Shown here piece after piece: positions 12,412 to 21,998 of a DNA stretch of 64,000 bases (position 1 is its first letter; every line of letters starts with the position of its first letter). The notes below the pieces were generated by a model that searched no databases, was not told the origin of the DNA, and saw nothing but the letters and a program-made list of their open reading frames with translations. The position numbers and the translations under genes are program-made. Source of the stretch: Pseudomonas duriflava. GTDB taxonomy: Bacteria; Pseudomonadota; Gammaproteobacteria; Pseudomonadales; Pseudomonadaceae. Where the stretch lies: assembly GCF_007830155.1 (NCBI RefSeq), contig NZ_VLKY01000001.1, positions 454,278-518,277 on the forward strand, given 5' to 3'.

Positions 12412-13212
12412 TCAGACGTGCAAAATAAATTCACGCACCAATTTACTGCCGAAATAGGCAAGCATTAACAGGCAGAAGCCTGCCAGTGTCCAGCGAATGG
12501 CAGTATGTCCGCGCCAGCCAAGGCGGTTCCGCCCCCATAGCAGCACGCCAAAAAGTATCCAGGCTAAACAGGAAAGAATCGTCTTATGAACCAGATGCTG
12601 GGCAAACATATCTTCCAGAAACAACCAGCCTGAGATCAGCGAGAGGGACAATACGGCCCAACCGGCCCACAGGAAGCCAAATAGCAGGCTCTCCATAGTC
12701 TGTAGCGGTGGAAAGCTGCGAATAAGTCCTGAAGGATGCTTGTTTTTAAGCTGGCGGTCCTGCACGAGCAGCAGCAGGGATTGAAAGACGGCAAGAGTCA
12801 GAAGGCCATAGGCTATGATCGATAGCAGCACGTGGGTCAGAATGCCTGGTGTGATATCGATTGGTTGTACGGTGCCGGCAGGTACAAACTCCGCTAGAAG
12901 AGCAGTAATGGCCCCTAGTGGATAGATAAGAATCAGTAGGGTATGCAGTGGCATTCGCACGCAGCCCAGCAACATTAGAAAGATGGTGACAGCAGCAATC
13001 AGGCTGGACGCGTCGAAGAAATCTAACGACAGGGTCGTTGGTAGAATCAGTTGGATGAGCAGTGCTATGCAGTGACTAATAAGAGCCACGATGCCGGGTG
13101 CCACGAGAAGCGCTGTATTAGGGCGTCTGCGGCCAGCCAGGCAGAGGCCTTGGTAAACCATCGCAGCAAAATAGAAAGCGGCAGCCGCTAAAGTAGGAAG
13201 AAGGGATGACAT
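12412..13212 (-). CDS. CcsA/YpjD-type cytochrome c assembly-like membrane protein
   Basis: This 266-residue integral membrane protein has about eight hydrophobic helices and resembles the CcsA/CcmC/HemX-like family (E. coli YpjD). Members of the superfamily handle haem, and the conserved His positions (for example in LLSIIAYG context and AQHLVHKT) would fit, but YpjD itself has no proven function. It is divergent from ffh, an arrangement I recall from other pseudomonads. The 239-base gap after its stop, before the broken MFS gene, contains only a weak hairpin around 12350-12375 and no credible gene. Confidence 0.8.
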   Translation of the reverse strand: MSSLLPTLAAAAFYFAAMVYQGLCLAGRRRPNTALLVAPGIVALISHCIALLIQLILPTTLSLDFFDASSLIAAVTIFLMLLGCVRMPLHTLLILIYPLGAITALLAEFVPAGTVQPIDITPGILTHVLLSIIAYGLLTLAVFQSLLLLVQDRQLKNKHPSGLIRSFPPLQTMESLLFGFLWAGWAVLSLSLISGWLFLEDMFAQHLVHKTILSCLAWILFGVLLWGRNRLGWRGHTAIRWTLAGFCLLMLAYFGSKLVREFILHV

Positions 13213-13346
13213 AAATCCAGGATCAAGGAATCCAAAGGACTGAAGTTTGGCACAGAAGGTTGTATGGGCGGAAGCCTGTCGACAGTGCCAGGCTCCTGCC
13301 TCTTCGGTATACTTCGCGATCTGCCGCCAGTCTTGGACGCATTTCC

Positions 13347-14723
13347 ATGTTTGAAAACCTGACAGATAGACTTTCCCAGAGCCTCCGCCATATTACTGGT
13401 AAGGCTAAACTGACTGAAGACAACATCAAGGACACGCTGCGCGAAGTCCGCATGGCGCTGCTTGAGGCGGATGTCGCCCTACCTGTCGTCAAGGATTTCG
13501 TCAATAAGGTCAAGGAGCGTGCCGTAGGGACCGAAGTTTCAAAAAGCCTAACCCCCGGCCAGGCGTTCGTGAAGATCGTACGGGCCGAGCTTGAAGAGCT
13601 GATGGGCGCGGCTAATGAGGACTTGGCACTCAACGTCTCGCCGCCAGCCGTGATTCTAATGGCTGGTCTGCAAGGGGCAGGTAAGACCACGACGGTTGGT
13701 AAGCTGGCTCGATTTCTAAAAGAGCGCAAGAAGAAAAGTGTTCTGGTCGTGTCGGCTGACGTTTACCGCCCGGCGGCTATCAAGCAGCTGCAAACCTTGG
13801 CCGATGATGTAGGTGTTGCCTTCTATCCGTCCGATATCAGCCAAAAGCCCGTAGCGATTGCTGAAGCGGCGGTACGCGAGGCAAAGCTAAAGTTCATTGA
13901 TGTAGTGATCGTGGATACCGCAGGGCGCTTGCATATCGATGCTGACATGATGGCGGAGATCCAGCAGGTTCATTCGGCTATCAAGCCGGCCGAAACCCTG
14001 TTTGTTGTCGACGCGATGACCGGTCAGGATGCTGCCAATACTGCTAAGGCCTTTAATGACGCGCTACCGCTAACAGGTGTTGTACTCACTAAGGTGGATG
14101 GCGATGCTCGCGGCGGTGCTGCCCTTTCCGTGCGGGCTATTACAGGGAAGCCGATTAAGTTTTTAGGGATGGGAGAGAAAAGCGAAGCGCTTGATCCCTT
14201 CCATCCCGATCGTATCGCCTCTCGTATTCTCGGTATGGGCGATGTACTAAGCCTTATCGAGCAAGCCGAGCAGACGCTGGATAAGGAAAAGGCCGACAAA
14301 CTGGCCAAAAAGCTTAAGAAAGGAAAGGGCTTTGATCTAGAAGACTTTCGTGATCAGCTTCGTCAGATGAAAAACATGGGCGGTCTAGGATCGCTAATGG
14401 ATAAGTTGCCGACGATGATGGGTGGGGTCAACCTATCGCAGATGGGTAATGTTCAGGGCACGGCTGAAAAGCATTTCAAGCAGATGGAAGCCATCATCGA
14501 CTCGATGACGCCTGCCGAGCGGCGCGACCCTGAGATGATAAGCGGATCGCGCAAGCGTCGTATTGCCATGGGCTCCGGTACCCAGGTTCAGGACGTAGGG
14601 CGCTTGATAAAACAGCACAAGCAAATGCAGAAAATGATGAAAAAGGTTACGGCCAAGGGCGGGTTGTCCAAGCTCATGCGTGGCATGGGAGGCATGTTCC
14701 CGGGCGGTATGCCAAAGCTTTGA
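13347..14723 (+). CDS. ffh: Signal recognition particle protein Ffh
   Basis: Ffh is the GTPase of the bacterial SRP that brings membrane-protein-synthesising ribosomes to FtsY and SecYEG. The 458-residue protein has an N domain, a G domain (P-loop GLQGAGKTTT at about 107-116, DTAGRLH, TKVDGDARGG) and a methionine-rich M domain ending in GMGGMFPGGMPKL. An in-frame extension of 29 codons upstream has no family support; the ATG at 13347 gives the standard MFENLTDRLS start. A separate promoter follows before rpsP. Confidence 0.97.
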   Translation: MFENLTDRLSQSLRHITGKAKLTEDNIKDTLREVRMALLEADVALPVVKDFVNKVKERAVGTEVSKSLTPGQAFVKIVRAELEELMGAANEDLALNVSPPAVILMAGLQGAGKTTTVGKLARFLKERKKKSVLVVSADVYRPAAIKQLQTLADDVGVAFYPSDISQKPVAIAEAAVREAKLKFIDVVIVDTAGRLHIDADMMAEIQQVHSAIKPAETLFVVDAMTGQDAANTAKAFNDALPLTGVVLTKVDGDARGGAALSVRAITGKPIKFLGMGEKSEALDPFHPDRIASRILGMGDVLSLIEQAEQTLDKEKADKLAKKLKKGKGFDLEDFRDQLRQMKNMGGLGSLMDKLPTMMGGVNLSQMGNVQGTAEKHFKQMEAIIDSMTPAERRDPEMISGSRKRRIAMGSGTQVQDVGRLIKQHKQMQKMMKKVTAKGGLSKLMRGMGGMFPGGMPKL

Positions 14724-14781
14724 TGGGAGTTAGGTTGAGGCTGGAAACGCGTCGACCTATCATCCGTTGGGGAAAAAGAGT

Positions 14782-14809
14782 TTGCAATCGCTTGGATTAT
14801 CCTTAAAAT
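14782..14809 (+). promoter_or_regulatory. Sigma70-type promoter for rpsP-rimM-trmD-rplS
   Basis: TTGCAA and TAAAAT are separated by 16 bases, about 75 bases before rpsP, followed by a GC-rich stretch as is common in growth-regulated translation operons. The spacing and position are good; it has not been tested. Confidence 0.55.
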
Positions 14810-14881
14810 ATGCGGCCTTTCGGGCCTGAGGCCCAGCGTGCGCAACGTTTGTAAAGCACCGACTACAGGAACAGAGTTCAC

Positions 14882-15145
14882 ATGTTAACCATCCGTCTTG
14901 CCCGTGGTGGCTCCAAGAAGCGTCCCTTCTACCACCTGACCGTGACCAACAGCCGCAACGCCCGTGATGGCCGTTTCGTTGAGCGTATCGGTTTCTTCAA
15001 TCCGGTTGCTGCCGGTAACGAAGTACGTCTTTCCGTTGACACCGAGCGTGCTAACTACTGGCTGAGCCAGGGCGCACAGCCGTCTGAGCGTGTTGCTCAG
15101 CTGCTCAAGGATTCCAAGGTCAACGCTGTTGCAGCTACTGCCTGA
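14882..15145 (+). CDS. rpsP: 30S ribosomal protein bS16
   Basis: The 87-residue protein matches bS16 from its first residues ([19 protein letters not shown]) through [17 protein letters not shown] to the C-terminal part. bS16 is needed for 30S assembly. It is the first gene of a four-gene translation operon (rpsP, rimM, trmD, rplS) with gaps of 5, 3 and 45 bases. Confidence 0.98.
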   Translation: MLTIRLARGGSKKRPFYHLTVTNSRNARDGRFVERIGFFNPVAAGNEVRLSVDTERANYWLSQGAQPSERVAQLLKDSKVNAVAATA

Positions 15146-15150
15146 AGATC

Positions 15151-15690
15151 ATGAGTCAGACGCCTGCACCTTTAGAGGACTTGGTTGTTCTCGGTAAAAT
15201 CGTTTCGGTGTATGGCGTGCGCGGTGAGGTGAAGGTCTACTCCTTTACCGACCCGTTGGACAACCTGCTGGACTACCCTAACTGGATACTTCGTCGAGAA
15301 GGGAATGTTCGGTACATGAGCGTGGCAAGTGGCCGCCTACATGGAAAGGTCCTTACTGCCAAACTCAAGGGTCTGGATGATCGTGAAGAGGCTCGAGCCT
15401 TAGCAGGGTTTGAAATCTGCATTCCTCGGAGCGAGCTTCCGGATTTGGATGAAGGCGATTACTACTGGTATCAGTTGGAAGGGCTCCGGGTGATCAATCA
15501 AGACGGGCAATGGCTCGGTATGATCGATCATATGCTGGAGACTGGTTCAAATGACGTCATGGTGGTCAAGCCGTGTACGGGTAGCCTTGATGATCGCGAG
15601 CGTTTGCTTCCTTATATTTTGGAGCAATATGTTCTTTCGATTGATCTGGCTGCCGGTGAAATGCGAGTGAACTGGGACGCGGATTTCTAA
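15151..15690 (+). CDS. rimM: 16S rRNA processing protein RimM
   Basis: RimM binds the 30S head through uS19 and helps late 16S maturation. The 179-residue protein has the N-terminal RimM barrel (VVLGKIVSVYGVRGEVKVYSFTD) and a C-terminal PRC-barrel with YYWYQLEGL and a VMVVKP segment. The start at 15151 is five bases after rpsP; the stop is three bases before trmD, which implies coupled translation. Confidence 0.96.
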   Translation: MSQTPAPLEDLVVLGKIVSVYGVRGEVKVYSFTDPLDNLLDYPNWILRREGNVRYMSVASGRLHGKVLTAKLKGLDDREEARALAGFEICIPRSELPDLDEGDYYWYQLEGLRVINQDGQWLGMIDHMLETGSNDVMVVKPCTGSLDDRERLLPYILEQYVLSIDLAAGEMRVNWDADF

Positions 15691-15693
15691 TCC

Positions 15694-16437
15694 ATGCGTG
15701 TCGACGTCATTAGCATTTTCCCTGAAGTATTCACGGCCGTTCGTGATTTCGGTATTACCGGTCGTGCGGTCAAGCATGGGCTTTTACAGCTCAACTGCCT
15801 GAACCCGCGGGACTATACCGAGGATCGACATCGAACTGTGGACGACCGACCCTTCGGAGGTGGTCCGGGCATGGTGATGAAGATCCAGCCGCTGGAGCGA
15901 GCATTGAATGATGCGCGCAGCCAGGCCGGTGCTTCGGTGAAGGTGATTTATCTTTCGCCACAGGGGCGTCAGTTGACGCAACAGGGCGTAAAGGAGCTTG
16001 CGAAAGAGGAACATCTGATCCTTATCGCAGGACGTTACGAAGGCATCGATGAGCGTTTTATCGAAGCGCATGTCGATGAGGAATGGTCGATTGGTGACTA
16101 TGTGCTATCGGGCGGCGAGCTGCCGGCCATGGTGCTGATCGATGCGGTAACGCGGCTACTGCCTGGAGCGTTGGGGCATGTAGATTCTGCCGAGCAGGAT
16201 TCGTTTACGGACGGTTTGCTCGATTGCCCGCACTACACCCGACCTGAGGTGTATGCAGGACAGCGCGTACCCGATGTATTGCTTAGTGGTAATCATGAGC
16301 ATATCCGGCGCTGGCGTTTGCAGCAGTCCCTTGGAAGGACCTATGAACGTCGGGCTGATCTTCTGGAAAGACGCTCGCTTTCTGGAGAAGAGCAAAAGCT
16401 GCTGGCGGAATATCTTCGTCAGCGGGACGATAGTTAA
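15694..16437 (+). CDS. trmD: tRNA (guanine-N1)-methyltransferase
   Basis: TrmD makes m1G37 in tRNAs with G36, preventing +1 frameshifts, using SAM bound in a SPOUT trefoil knot. The 247-residue protein has the N-terminal [13 protein letters not shown], the GGGPGMVMK loop, the knot motifs [13 protein letters not shown] and [16 protein letters not shown] with the catalytic Asp region, and the C-terminal tRNA-binding [10 protein letters not shown]. No departures were seen. Confidence 0.97.
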   Translation: MRVDVISIFPEVFTAVRDFGITGRAVKHGLLQLNCLNPRDYTEDRHRTVDDRPFGGGPGMVMKIQPLERALNDARSQAGASVKVIYLSPQGRQLTQQGVKELAKEEHLILIAGRYEGIDERFIEAHVDEEWSIGDYVLSGGELPAMVLIDAVTRLLPGALGHVDSAEQDSFTDGLLDCPHYTRPEVYAGQRVPDVLLSGNHEHIRRWRLQQSLGRTYERRADLLERRSLSGEEQKLLAEYLRQRDDS

Positions 16438-16482
16438 CGTATCGATGGCAGGTCTGACGGCTTGTCTTAGGAGCACAACAGT

Positions 16483-16833
16483 ATGACCAACAAGATTATT
16501 GCACAGCTTGAAGCTGAACAAATGAACAAGGAAATCCCGGCTTTCGCGCCTGGCGATACCGTAATTGTTCAAGTAAAAGTAAAGGAAGGCGACCGTCAGC
16601 GTCTGCAGGCCTTTGAAGGCGTTGTGATCGGCAAGCGTAACCGCGGTCTGAACAGTGCTTTCACCGTTCGTAAAATTTCTAACGGTGTAGGTGTAGAGCG
16701 TACCTTCCAAACGTATAGCCCCCTGATCGATAGCGTCAGCGTCAAGCGTCGCGGCGATGTTCGCAAGGCCAAGCTGTACTACCTGCGTGAGCTGTCTGGT
16801 AAGGCCGCGCGCATCAAGGAAAAGCTGGTTTAA
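16483..16833 (+). CDS. rplS: 50S ribosomal protein bL19
   Basis: The 116-residue protein is bL19, located at the 30S-50S interface. The family sequence [32 protein letters not shown] and the C-terminal [10 protein letters not shown] are present. It is preceded by AGGAG and ends the operon just before a strong terminator. Confidence 0.98.
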   Translation: MTNKIIAQLEAEQMNKEIPAFAPGDTVIVQVKVKEGDRQRLQAFEGVVIGKRNRGLNSAFTVRKISNGVGVERTFQTYSPLIDSVSVKRRGDVRKAKLYYLRELSGKAARIKEKLV

Positions 16834-16846
16834 TCCAGCGCTTCCC

Positions 16847-16878
16847 AAAAAAAGCAGCCCTAGGGCTGCTTTTTTTAT
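16847..16878 (+). terminator. Intrinsic terminator of the rpsP operon
   Basis: A nearly perfect palindrome, A7-GCAGCCC-TA-GGGCTGC-T7, forms a strong hairpin with a T-run 14 bases after rplS. The symmetric A/T tails would let it work in both directions. Confidence 0.93.
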
Positions 16879-16921
16879 TGTTCTAGCAAAACCCTTTTCT
16901 AAGTCGCTTCATTGAGGTTGT

Positions 16922-17341
16922 ATGACGCCACGCGAACAGGAAATAGCGCGCCGCACTTCGCTTTCGGAAACTCGTGTAGCCAAGACGATATTCCCGTCTG
17001 ATACCAATCATCACCACACCTTGTTTGGTGGTCAGGCCATGGCCTGGATGGATGAAGTATCGTTTATCACTGCTACACGGTTTTGTCGGCTTCCCCTTGT
17101 TACGGTGTCGACGGATCGAATCGATTTCAATCACCCTATTCCAGGCGGATCGATTGTTGAGTTAATCGGTCGGGTCATCAAGGTTGGAACCACAAGCATT
17201 AAGGTACAGGTCGAGATCTATTTGGAAAGTATGTACTGCGAGGGGCGAGAGCTGGCAATCGCGGGTGCTTTCAGTTTTGTTGCGCTCGATGAGCAGAAGC
17301 GCCCCGTACCGATCCTTCCTCATTATCCCATCGAACGCTAG
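16922..17341 (+). CDS. Hotdog-fold acyl-CoA thioesterase
   Basis: The 139-residue protein has a single hotdog domain of the YciA/BFIT acyl-CoA hydrolase group. The HHTLFGGQAMAWMDEVSFITA segment carries the catalytic Asp/Glu region, and IDFNHPIPGGSIVELIGRV is also typical. It probably hydrolyses fatty acyl-CoAs in the cytoplasm; chain-length preference is unknown. GAGG precedes the ATG. It lies 15 bases before xerD and may share its transcript. Confidence 0.87.
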   Translation: MTPREQEIARRTSLSETRVAKTIFPSDTNHHHTLFGGQAMAWMDEVSFITATRFCRLPLVTVSTDRIDFNHPIPGGSIVELIGRVIKVGTTSIKVQVEIYLESMYCEGRELAIAGAFSFVALDEQKRPVPILPHYPIER

Positions 17342-17356
17342 GGTTGAAAGTTCGCT

Positions 17357-18247
17357 ATGCGCGACCATCCTTTCATTATTCGCTTTCTCGATGCCTTATG
17401 GCTGGAGAAAGGACTTTCCGAGCATACGCGCAGCGCTTATCAGAATGATCTGAGTCAGTTCGATGCATGGTTGGGCGAACAAGGTATTTCCTTGGAAAAT
17501 GCTGGGCGGGATCGCCTGTTGGATCATTTGGCCTGGCGATTAGATCGCGGATATAAAGCGCGCTCGACTGCCCGTTTTCTTTCCAGTGTGCGCAGTTTCT
17601 ACCGTTATGCTGTTCGTGAGGGGTGGGTAGAGCAGGATCCTACCTTGCAAGTTGATCTGCCAAAGCTGGGCGCGCCGCTGCCTAAAAGCCTGTCGGAAGC
17701 TGATGTCGAGGCGCTGTTGGCCGCACCTGATACCGACGATCCTTTAGGTATGCGGGATCGAACCATGCTTGAGGTGTTGTACGCTACTGGTTTGCGGGTG
17801 AGTGAACTGGTAGGGCTTACGCTTCAGCAGCTTAATCTGAGGCAGGGGTCATTGCGTGTATTCGGCAAGGGAAATAAAGAGCGCTTAATTCCCTTGGGTG
17901 AAGAAGCTATTGCTTGGCTTGAGCGTTACCTGCGTGAAGCGCGAGGTGCATTGCAGAACGGACTGGCAACGGATGTGCTTTTTCCAAGCCTCAGAGGCAC
18001 AGAGATGACGAGGCAGACTTTTTGGCATCGTATCAAGTTGCATGCCCAGACAGCAGGAATCGATAAGCCACTTTCTCCTCATACGTTGCGACATGCCTTC
18101 GCTACGCATCTTCTTAATCATGGTGCGGATTTACGGACAGTACAGATGTTGCTGGGGCATTCCAGTCTGTCTACAACTCAAATTTATACACATATTGCCC
18201 GTGCCCGCTTGCAAACCTTGCATGCACAACACCATCCGCGTGGTTAA
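17357..18247 (+). CDS. xerD: Site-specific tyrosine recombinase XerD
   Basis: XerD acts with XerC at dif to resolve chromosome dimers under FtsK control. The 296-residue protein has an N-terminal SAM-like core-binding domain and the catalytic domain with Arg147, Lys172, His242, Arg245, His268 and nucleophile Tyr277. Length and context (thioesterase upstream, dsbC downstream) identify the housekeeping enzyme rather than a mobile-element integrase. No dif-like site was noticed in the window. Confidence 0.96.
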   Translation: MRDHPFIIRFLDALWLEKGLSEHTRSAYQNDLSQFDAWLGEQGISLENAGRDRLLDHLAWRLDRGYKARSTARFLSSVRSFYRYAVREGWVEQDPTLQVDLPKLGAPLPKSLSEADVEALLAAPDTDDPLGMRDRTMLEVLYATGLRVSELVGLTLQQLNLRQGSLRVFGKGNKERLIPLGEEAIAWLERYLREARGALQNGLATDVLFPSLRGTEMTRQTFWHRIKLHAQTAGIDKPLSPHTLRHAFATHLLNHGADLRTVQMLLGHSSLSTTQIYTHIARARLQTLHAQHHPRG

Positions 18248-18298
18248 GCTTGGTCAAGCTGCTGTGGTAGGCTGGCGATACTTTCACAGGAGTTCTTC

Positions 18299-19027
18299 AT
18301 GCGTATATCCCGTTTCGTACTGGCAGCCTGTTTGGGACTGACCAGTGCCTTGGCTGTAGCGGAACCTGAGCAGGCCATTCGTAAGACCTTGAGCACGTTG
18401 CAGCCGGGACTCACCGTCGAAGCCATTGAAAAGAGCCCACTAGAGGGTGTTTATCAAGTCCAGCTTGGTGGTGGCAGGGTGCTTTATGCCAGTGAGGATG
18501 GTCAGTTCATCATGCAGGGTTACTTATATCAGTTGCAGAATGGTCAGGCTGTCAATCTGACCGAGCAAGCTGAAGGTGCTGCTATCGCCAAGCAAATCAA
18601 TGCGCTTGATAATCAGCAAATGGTGGTCTTTCCGGCAAAAGGCGAAACGAAAGGTCACGTGACTGTATTTACGGACACGACCTGTCCTTATTGTCAGAAG
18701 CTGCACGCTGAGGTGCCTGAGCTTAACAAGCAAGGAATCGAGGTGCGTTATCTCGCGTTTCCTCGGCAGGGATTGGGATCACCAGGGCATAAGCAGCTCG
18801 AGGCGGTCTGGTGCGCCACGGATCGTGCGGATGCGATGGAGCGTATGTTCGAAGGTAAAGAAGTCAAATCGCCCTCCTGCGATGATCCTGTTGCCAAACA
18901 ATTCCAGCTTGGACAGTCCATGGGCATTCAGGGGACACCGGCCATCATTCTGGCCAACGGTCATATCATTCCAGGCTATCAGCCGGCCAAGCAATTGGTT
19001 GAGGAAGCGCTGGCGGCTAGCCAGTAA
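18299..19027 (+). CDS. dsbC: Periplasmic disulfide isomerase DsbC
   Basis: DsbC is a dimeric periplasmic protein that reshuffles wrong disulfides and is kept reduced by DsbD. The 242-residue protein has a signal peptide (about 1-21, cleavage after AVA), an N-terminal dimerisation domain and a thioredoxin domain with active-site CPYC at 129-132. A second Cys pair (in VWCAT and PSCDD) and the cis-Pro loop GTPAI are also visible. AGGAG precedes the ATG. It is the usual xerD-dsbC-hom order. Confidence 0.96.
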   Translation: MRISRFVLAACLGLTSALAVAEPEQAIRKTLSTLQPGLTVEAIEKSPLEGVYQVQLGGGRVLYASEDGQFIMQGYLYQLQNGQAVNLTEQAEGAAIAKQINALDNQQMVVFPAKGETKGHVTVFTDTTCPYCQKLHAEVPELNKQGIEVRYLAFPRQGLGSPGHKQLEAVWCATDRADAMERMFEGKEVKSPSCDDPVAKQFQLGQSMGIQGTPAIILANGHIIPGYQPAKQLVEEALAASQ

Positions 19028-19042
19028 GTTGTCATCTCTTTA

Positions 19043-19066
19043 GGCCGAGGATCGCTCGGCCTTTTC
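19043..19066 (+). terminator. Intrinsic terminator after dsbC
   Basis: GGCCGAG, a 5-base loop and CTCGGCC are followed by TTTT and another T-rich stretch, 15 bases after the dsbC stop. This separates the dsbC transcript from hom. Confidence 0.88.
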
Positions 19067-19190
19067 GTTTCTGTAAGGAAGATTTGCGCCTATCCAGTGA
19101 GTCAGGCGGCGTGCTTCAAGGTACACTCGACTTCTTGGTTTTTATCTGCCTGGTATGTACCGCCGAGGCTTATAGCATGGGGAATAATGC

Positions 19191-20495
19191 GTGAAACCGG
19201 TAAAAGTGGGTATATGCGGATTGGGTACCGTCGGTAGCGGTACGTTCAATGTTCTCAAGCGCAACGCTGAAGAAATTGCACGCCGTGCAGGACGTGGCAT
19301 CGAAGTGGCCCAGATTGCCCAGCGTCGTTCCAACCCCAAGTGCGATACTGGAACCACACCGATTACCAGTGATGTCTTCGCGTTGGTCGATAATCCCGAC
19401 ATCGATATTATTGTCGAGCTGATTGGAGGGTATACGGTCGCCCGCGAACTGGTCATGCGTGCCATCGAAAATGGCAAACATGTCGTAACGGCCAATAAAG
19501 CATTGATTGCTGTGCATGGTAACGAGATCTTTGCCAAGGCCCGTGAAAAAGGTGTCATTGTGGCCTTCGAGGCGTCGGTTGCCGGGGGTATTCCGGTCAT
19601 CAAGGCTTTACGTGAAGGCTTGGCGGCCAACCGGATCAACTGGGTTGCCGGTATCATCAACGGAACGGGCAACTTTATTCTGACCGAGATGCGTGAGAAG
19701 GGACGCGCATTTGAGGATGTGCTCAAGGAGGCTCAGGCCCTGGGTTATGCTGAAGCGGATCCGACCTTTGATGTGGAGGGTATCGATGCCGCGCATAAGC
19801 TCACTATTCTGGCCTCTATTGCCTTTGGCATTCCGCTGCAGTTCGACAAGGCCTATACCGAGGGCATTGCCCAGCTGACTACCGCTGATGTCGGTTATGC
19901 TGAGGCTCTGGGCTACCGGATCAAGCACCTGGGCGTGGCTCGAAGCACGGCCCAAGGTATTGAGTTGCGCGTGCATCCTACCCTGATCCCTGCGGATCGT
20001 CTGATCGCCAATGTCAATGGCGTGATGAACGCGGTGATGGTCAATGGCGATGCTGCTGGCTCGACCCTGTTCTATGGCGCAGGCGCCGGCATGGAGCCTA
20101 CGGCCTCGGCCGTGGTGGCCGATTTGGTCGATGTCGTGCGTGCCATGACTTCGGATCCGGAAAATCGAGTACCGCATCTGGCGTTCCAGCCCGATGCCTT
20201 GTCCGATCATCCTGTCTTGCCAATAGAGGCGTGTGAGAGCGCCTATTACTTGCGTATCCAGGCGAAGGATCATCCTGGCGTTCTGGCTCAGGTAGCCAGC
20301 ATTCTGTCGGAGCGCGGTATCAACATTGAATCGATTATGCAGAAGGAAGCCGAAGAGCATGACGGTTTGGTTCCTATGATTCTGCTGACCCATCGTGTTC
20401 TTGAGCAGCACATCAGCGGTGCTATTGAGGCATTGGAAGCGTTGTCCGATGTTATAGGGCCCGTCGTGCGTATTCGCGTTGAACATCTGAACTAA
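19191..20495 (+). CDS. hom: Homoserine dehydrogenase
   Basis: Hom reduces aspartate semialdehyde to homoserine with NAD(P)H in threonine and methionine synthesis. The 434-residue protein has an N-terminal Rossmann domain (VGICGLGTVGSGT), the substrate domain (ANKALIA, GGIPVIKALREGLAANRI, INGTGNFIL) and a C-terminal ACT domain starting near YYLRIQAKDHPG, expected to bind threonine as feedback inhibitor. It starts with GTG at 19191 behind a GGGGA box. thrC follows after 56 bases, presumably in the same transcript. Confidence 0.97.
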   Translation: MKPVKVGICGLGTVGSGTFNVLKRNAEEIARRAGRGIEVAQIAQRRSNPKCDTGTTPITSDVFALVDNPDIDIIVELIGGYTVARELVMRAIENGKHVVTANKALIAVHGNEIFAKAREKGVIVAFEASVAGGIPVIKALREGLAANRINWVAGIINGTGNFILTEMREKGRAFEDVLKEAQALGYAEADPTFDVEGIDAAHKLTILASIAFGIPLQFDKAYTEGIAQLTTADVGYAEALGYRIKHLGVARSTAQGIELRVHPTLIPADRLIANVNGVMNAVMVNGDAAGSTLFYGAGAGMEPTASAVVADLVDVVRAMTSDPENRVPHLAFQPDALSDHPVLPIEACESAYYLRIQAKDHPGVLAQVASILSERGINIESIMQKEAEEHDGLVPMILLTHRVLEQHISGAIEALEALSDVIGPVVRIRVEHLN

Positions 20496-20551
20496 TCAGA
20501 CCCGGCTGGAGATGCCAGCCGACTTGCTGTAGCCACTTGAAGGTTGACCCC

Positions 20552-21961
20552 ATGCGTTACATCAGTACCCGCGGCCAAGCGCCGGCATTGAGTTTTGAAG
20601 ACGTCCTGCTAACCGGTCTAGCCAGTGACGGTGGCTTGTACGTTCCAGAAAATCTTCCGCGATTTACGGTGGAGGAAATAGCCTCTTGGGCCGGCCTGCC
20701 TTACCATGAGCTGGCGTTCCGCATAATGCGCCCTTTCGTTGAGGGTTGTATCGGTGATGCCGACTTCAAGCAAATTCTGGAAGAGACTTACGGTACGTTT
20801 GAGCACAGTGCTGTAGCCCCGCTGCGTCAGCTGGGTGCTAACGAATGGGTGCTGGAGTTGTTCCATGGCCCAACCTTGGCCTTCAAGGACTTTGCTCTGC
20901 AATTGCTGGGACGCCTGCTGGACCATGTCCTGTCCAAGCGGGGCGAACGAGTAGTGATCATGGGGGCGACGTCTGGCGATACTGGCTCAGCGGCTATCGA
21001 AGGATGCCGTCGTTGCGATAACGTCGATATCTTTATTCTGCATCCGTATCAGCGGGTGTCGGAAGTACAGCGCCGTCAGATGACGACGATCCTGGGCGAT
21101 AACATTCATAACATTGCTATCGAAGGCAACTTCGACGATTGCCAGGAAATGGTGAAGGCAAGCTTTGCCGATCAAGGTTTCTTGAAGGGTACTCGTCTGG
21201 TTGCTGTCAATTCGATCAACTGGGCGCGGATCATGGCCCAGATCGTTTATTACTTCCATGCGGCTCTTCAACTGGGCGCTCCGGCACGCTCAGTAGCGTT
21301 TTCGGTGCCTACTGGCAATTTTGGCGATATTTTTGCTGGCTATCTGGCACGCAATATGGGCTTGCCAGTCAACCAGCTGATCGTGGCTACCAACCGCAAC
21401 GATATTCTTCACCGCTTCATGAGTGGCAATCAGTATTTCAAAGACACGTTGCACGCATCGCTTTCACCGTCTATGGATATCATGGTGTCTTCCAACTTCG
21501 AGCGCCTATTATTCGATCTGCACGGTCGTAATGGCGTTGCGCTGGCTGAGCTGATGGCAACATTCAAGGCAACAGGCAAACTGTCTATTGAGGAAGATCG
21601 CTGGATTGAGGCGCGCAAGCTGTTTGATTCATTGGCTGTCGATGACGAGGCTACCTGTGCCACGATTGCTCAGGTTTTCGAACAAACGGGCGAAGTGCTC
21701 GATCCCCATACGGCTATTGGCGTGAAGGCCGCACGGGAATGCCGTCGAAGCCTGTCGACACCAATGGTGGTGCTGGGTACGGCGCATCCAGTCAAATTCC
21801 CCGACGCTGTGGAAAAGGCTGGTGTTGGTAAGGCGTTGGAGCTTCCTACGCACTTACGCGATCTATTCCAGCGCGAAGAGCGTTGCACGGTATTGCCCAA
21901 CGTCTTGGCATCAGTGCAAGCCTTTGTCGCCCAGCATGGTAACCGTGGTAAGCCTCTGTAA
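20552..21961 (+). CDS. thrC: Threonine synthase
   Basis: ThrC converts phosphohomoserine to threonine with PLP. The 469-residue protein has the PLP-Lys motif TLAFKDFALQ, the phosphate-binding ATSGDTGSAAIEG, and the SVPTGNFGDIFAGY loop. An in-frame TTG five codons upstream is disregarded; the ATG at 20552 gives the standard MRYISTRGQAPALSFED start. With hom, and with thrB elsewhere, it forms the threonine branch. Confidence 0.97.
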   Translation: MRYISTRGQAPALSFEDVLLTGLASDGGLYVPENLPRFTVEEIASWAGLPYHELAFRIMRPFVEGCIGDADFKQILEETYGTFEHSAVAPLRQLGANEWVLELFHGPTLAFKDFALQLLGRLLDHVLSKRGERVVIMGATSGDTGSAAIEGCRRCDNVDIFILHPYQRVSEVQRRQMTTILGDNIHNIAIEGNFDDCQEMVKASFADQGFLKGTRLVAVNSINWARIMAQIVYYFHAALQLGAPARSVAFSVPTGNFGDIFAGYLARNMGLPVNQLIVATNRNDILHRFMSGNQYFKDTLHASLSPSMDIMVSSNFERLLFDLHGRNGVALAELMATFKATGKLSIEEDRWIEARKLFDSLAVDDEATCATIAQVFEQTGEVLDPHTAIGVKAARECRRSLSTPMVVLGTAHPVKFPDAVEKAGVGKALELPTHLRDLFQREERCTVLPNVLASVQAFVAQHGNRGKPL

Positions 21962-21968
21962 GTAACCT

Positions 21969-21998
21969 CTTGACGGGTATTGCTTGGTACCCGTCAAG
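21969..21998 (+). terminator. Strong hairpin after thrC
   Basis: A perfect 11-base stem (CTTGACGGGTA against TACCCGTCAAG) with an 8-base loop starts 8 bases after the thrC stop. It lacks a proper T-run, so it may be a terminator or a 3'-end stabilising structure. The remaining bases up to yaeQ show no gene. Confidence 0.55.

Noticed and set aside
12213..12428. A 71-codon plus-strand frame in the gap between the MFS and YpjD-type genes
   Set aside because: Composition is random-like, it overlaps the YpjD-type end, and no family or ribosome binding site was seen.
17357..18247. Tyrosine recombinase as a sign of an integrated element
   Set aside because: All residues, length and neighbours identify housekeeping XerD; there are no flanking repeats, tRNA or phage genes.
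19608..20486. A 292-codon frame antisense to hom
   Set aside because: A shadow of the hom coding frame with no domain similarity.
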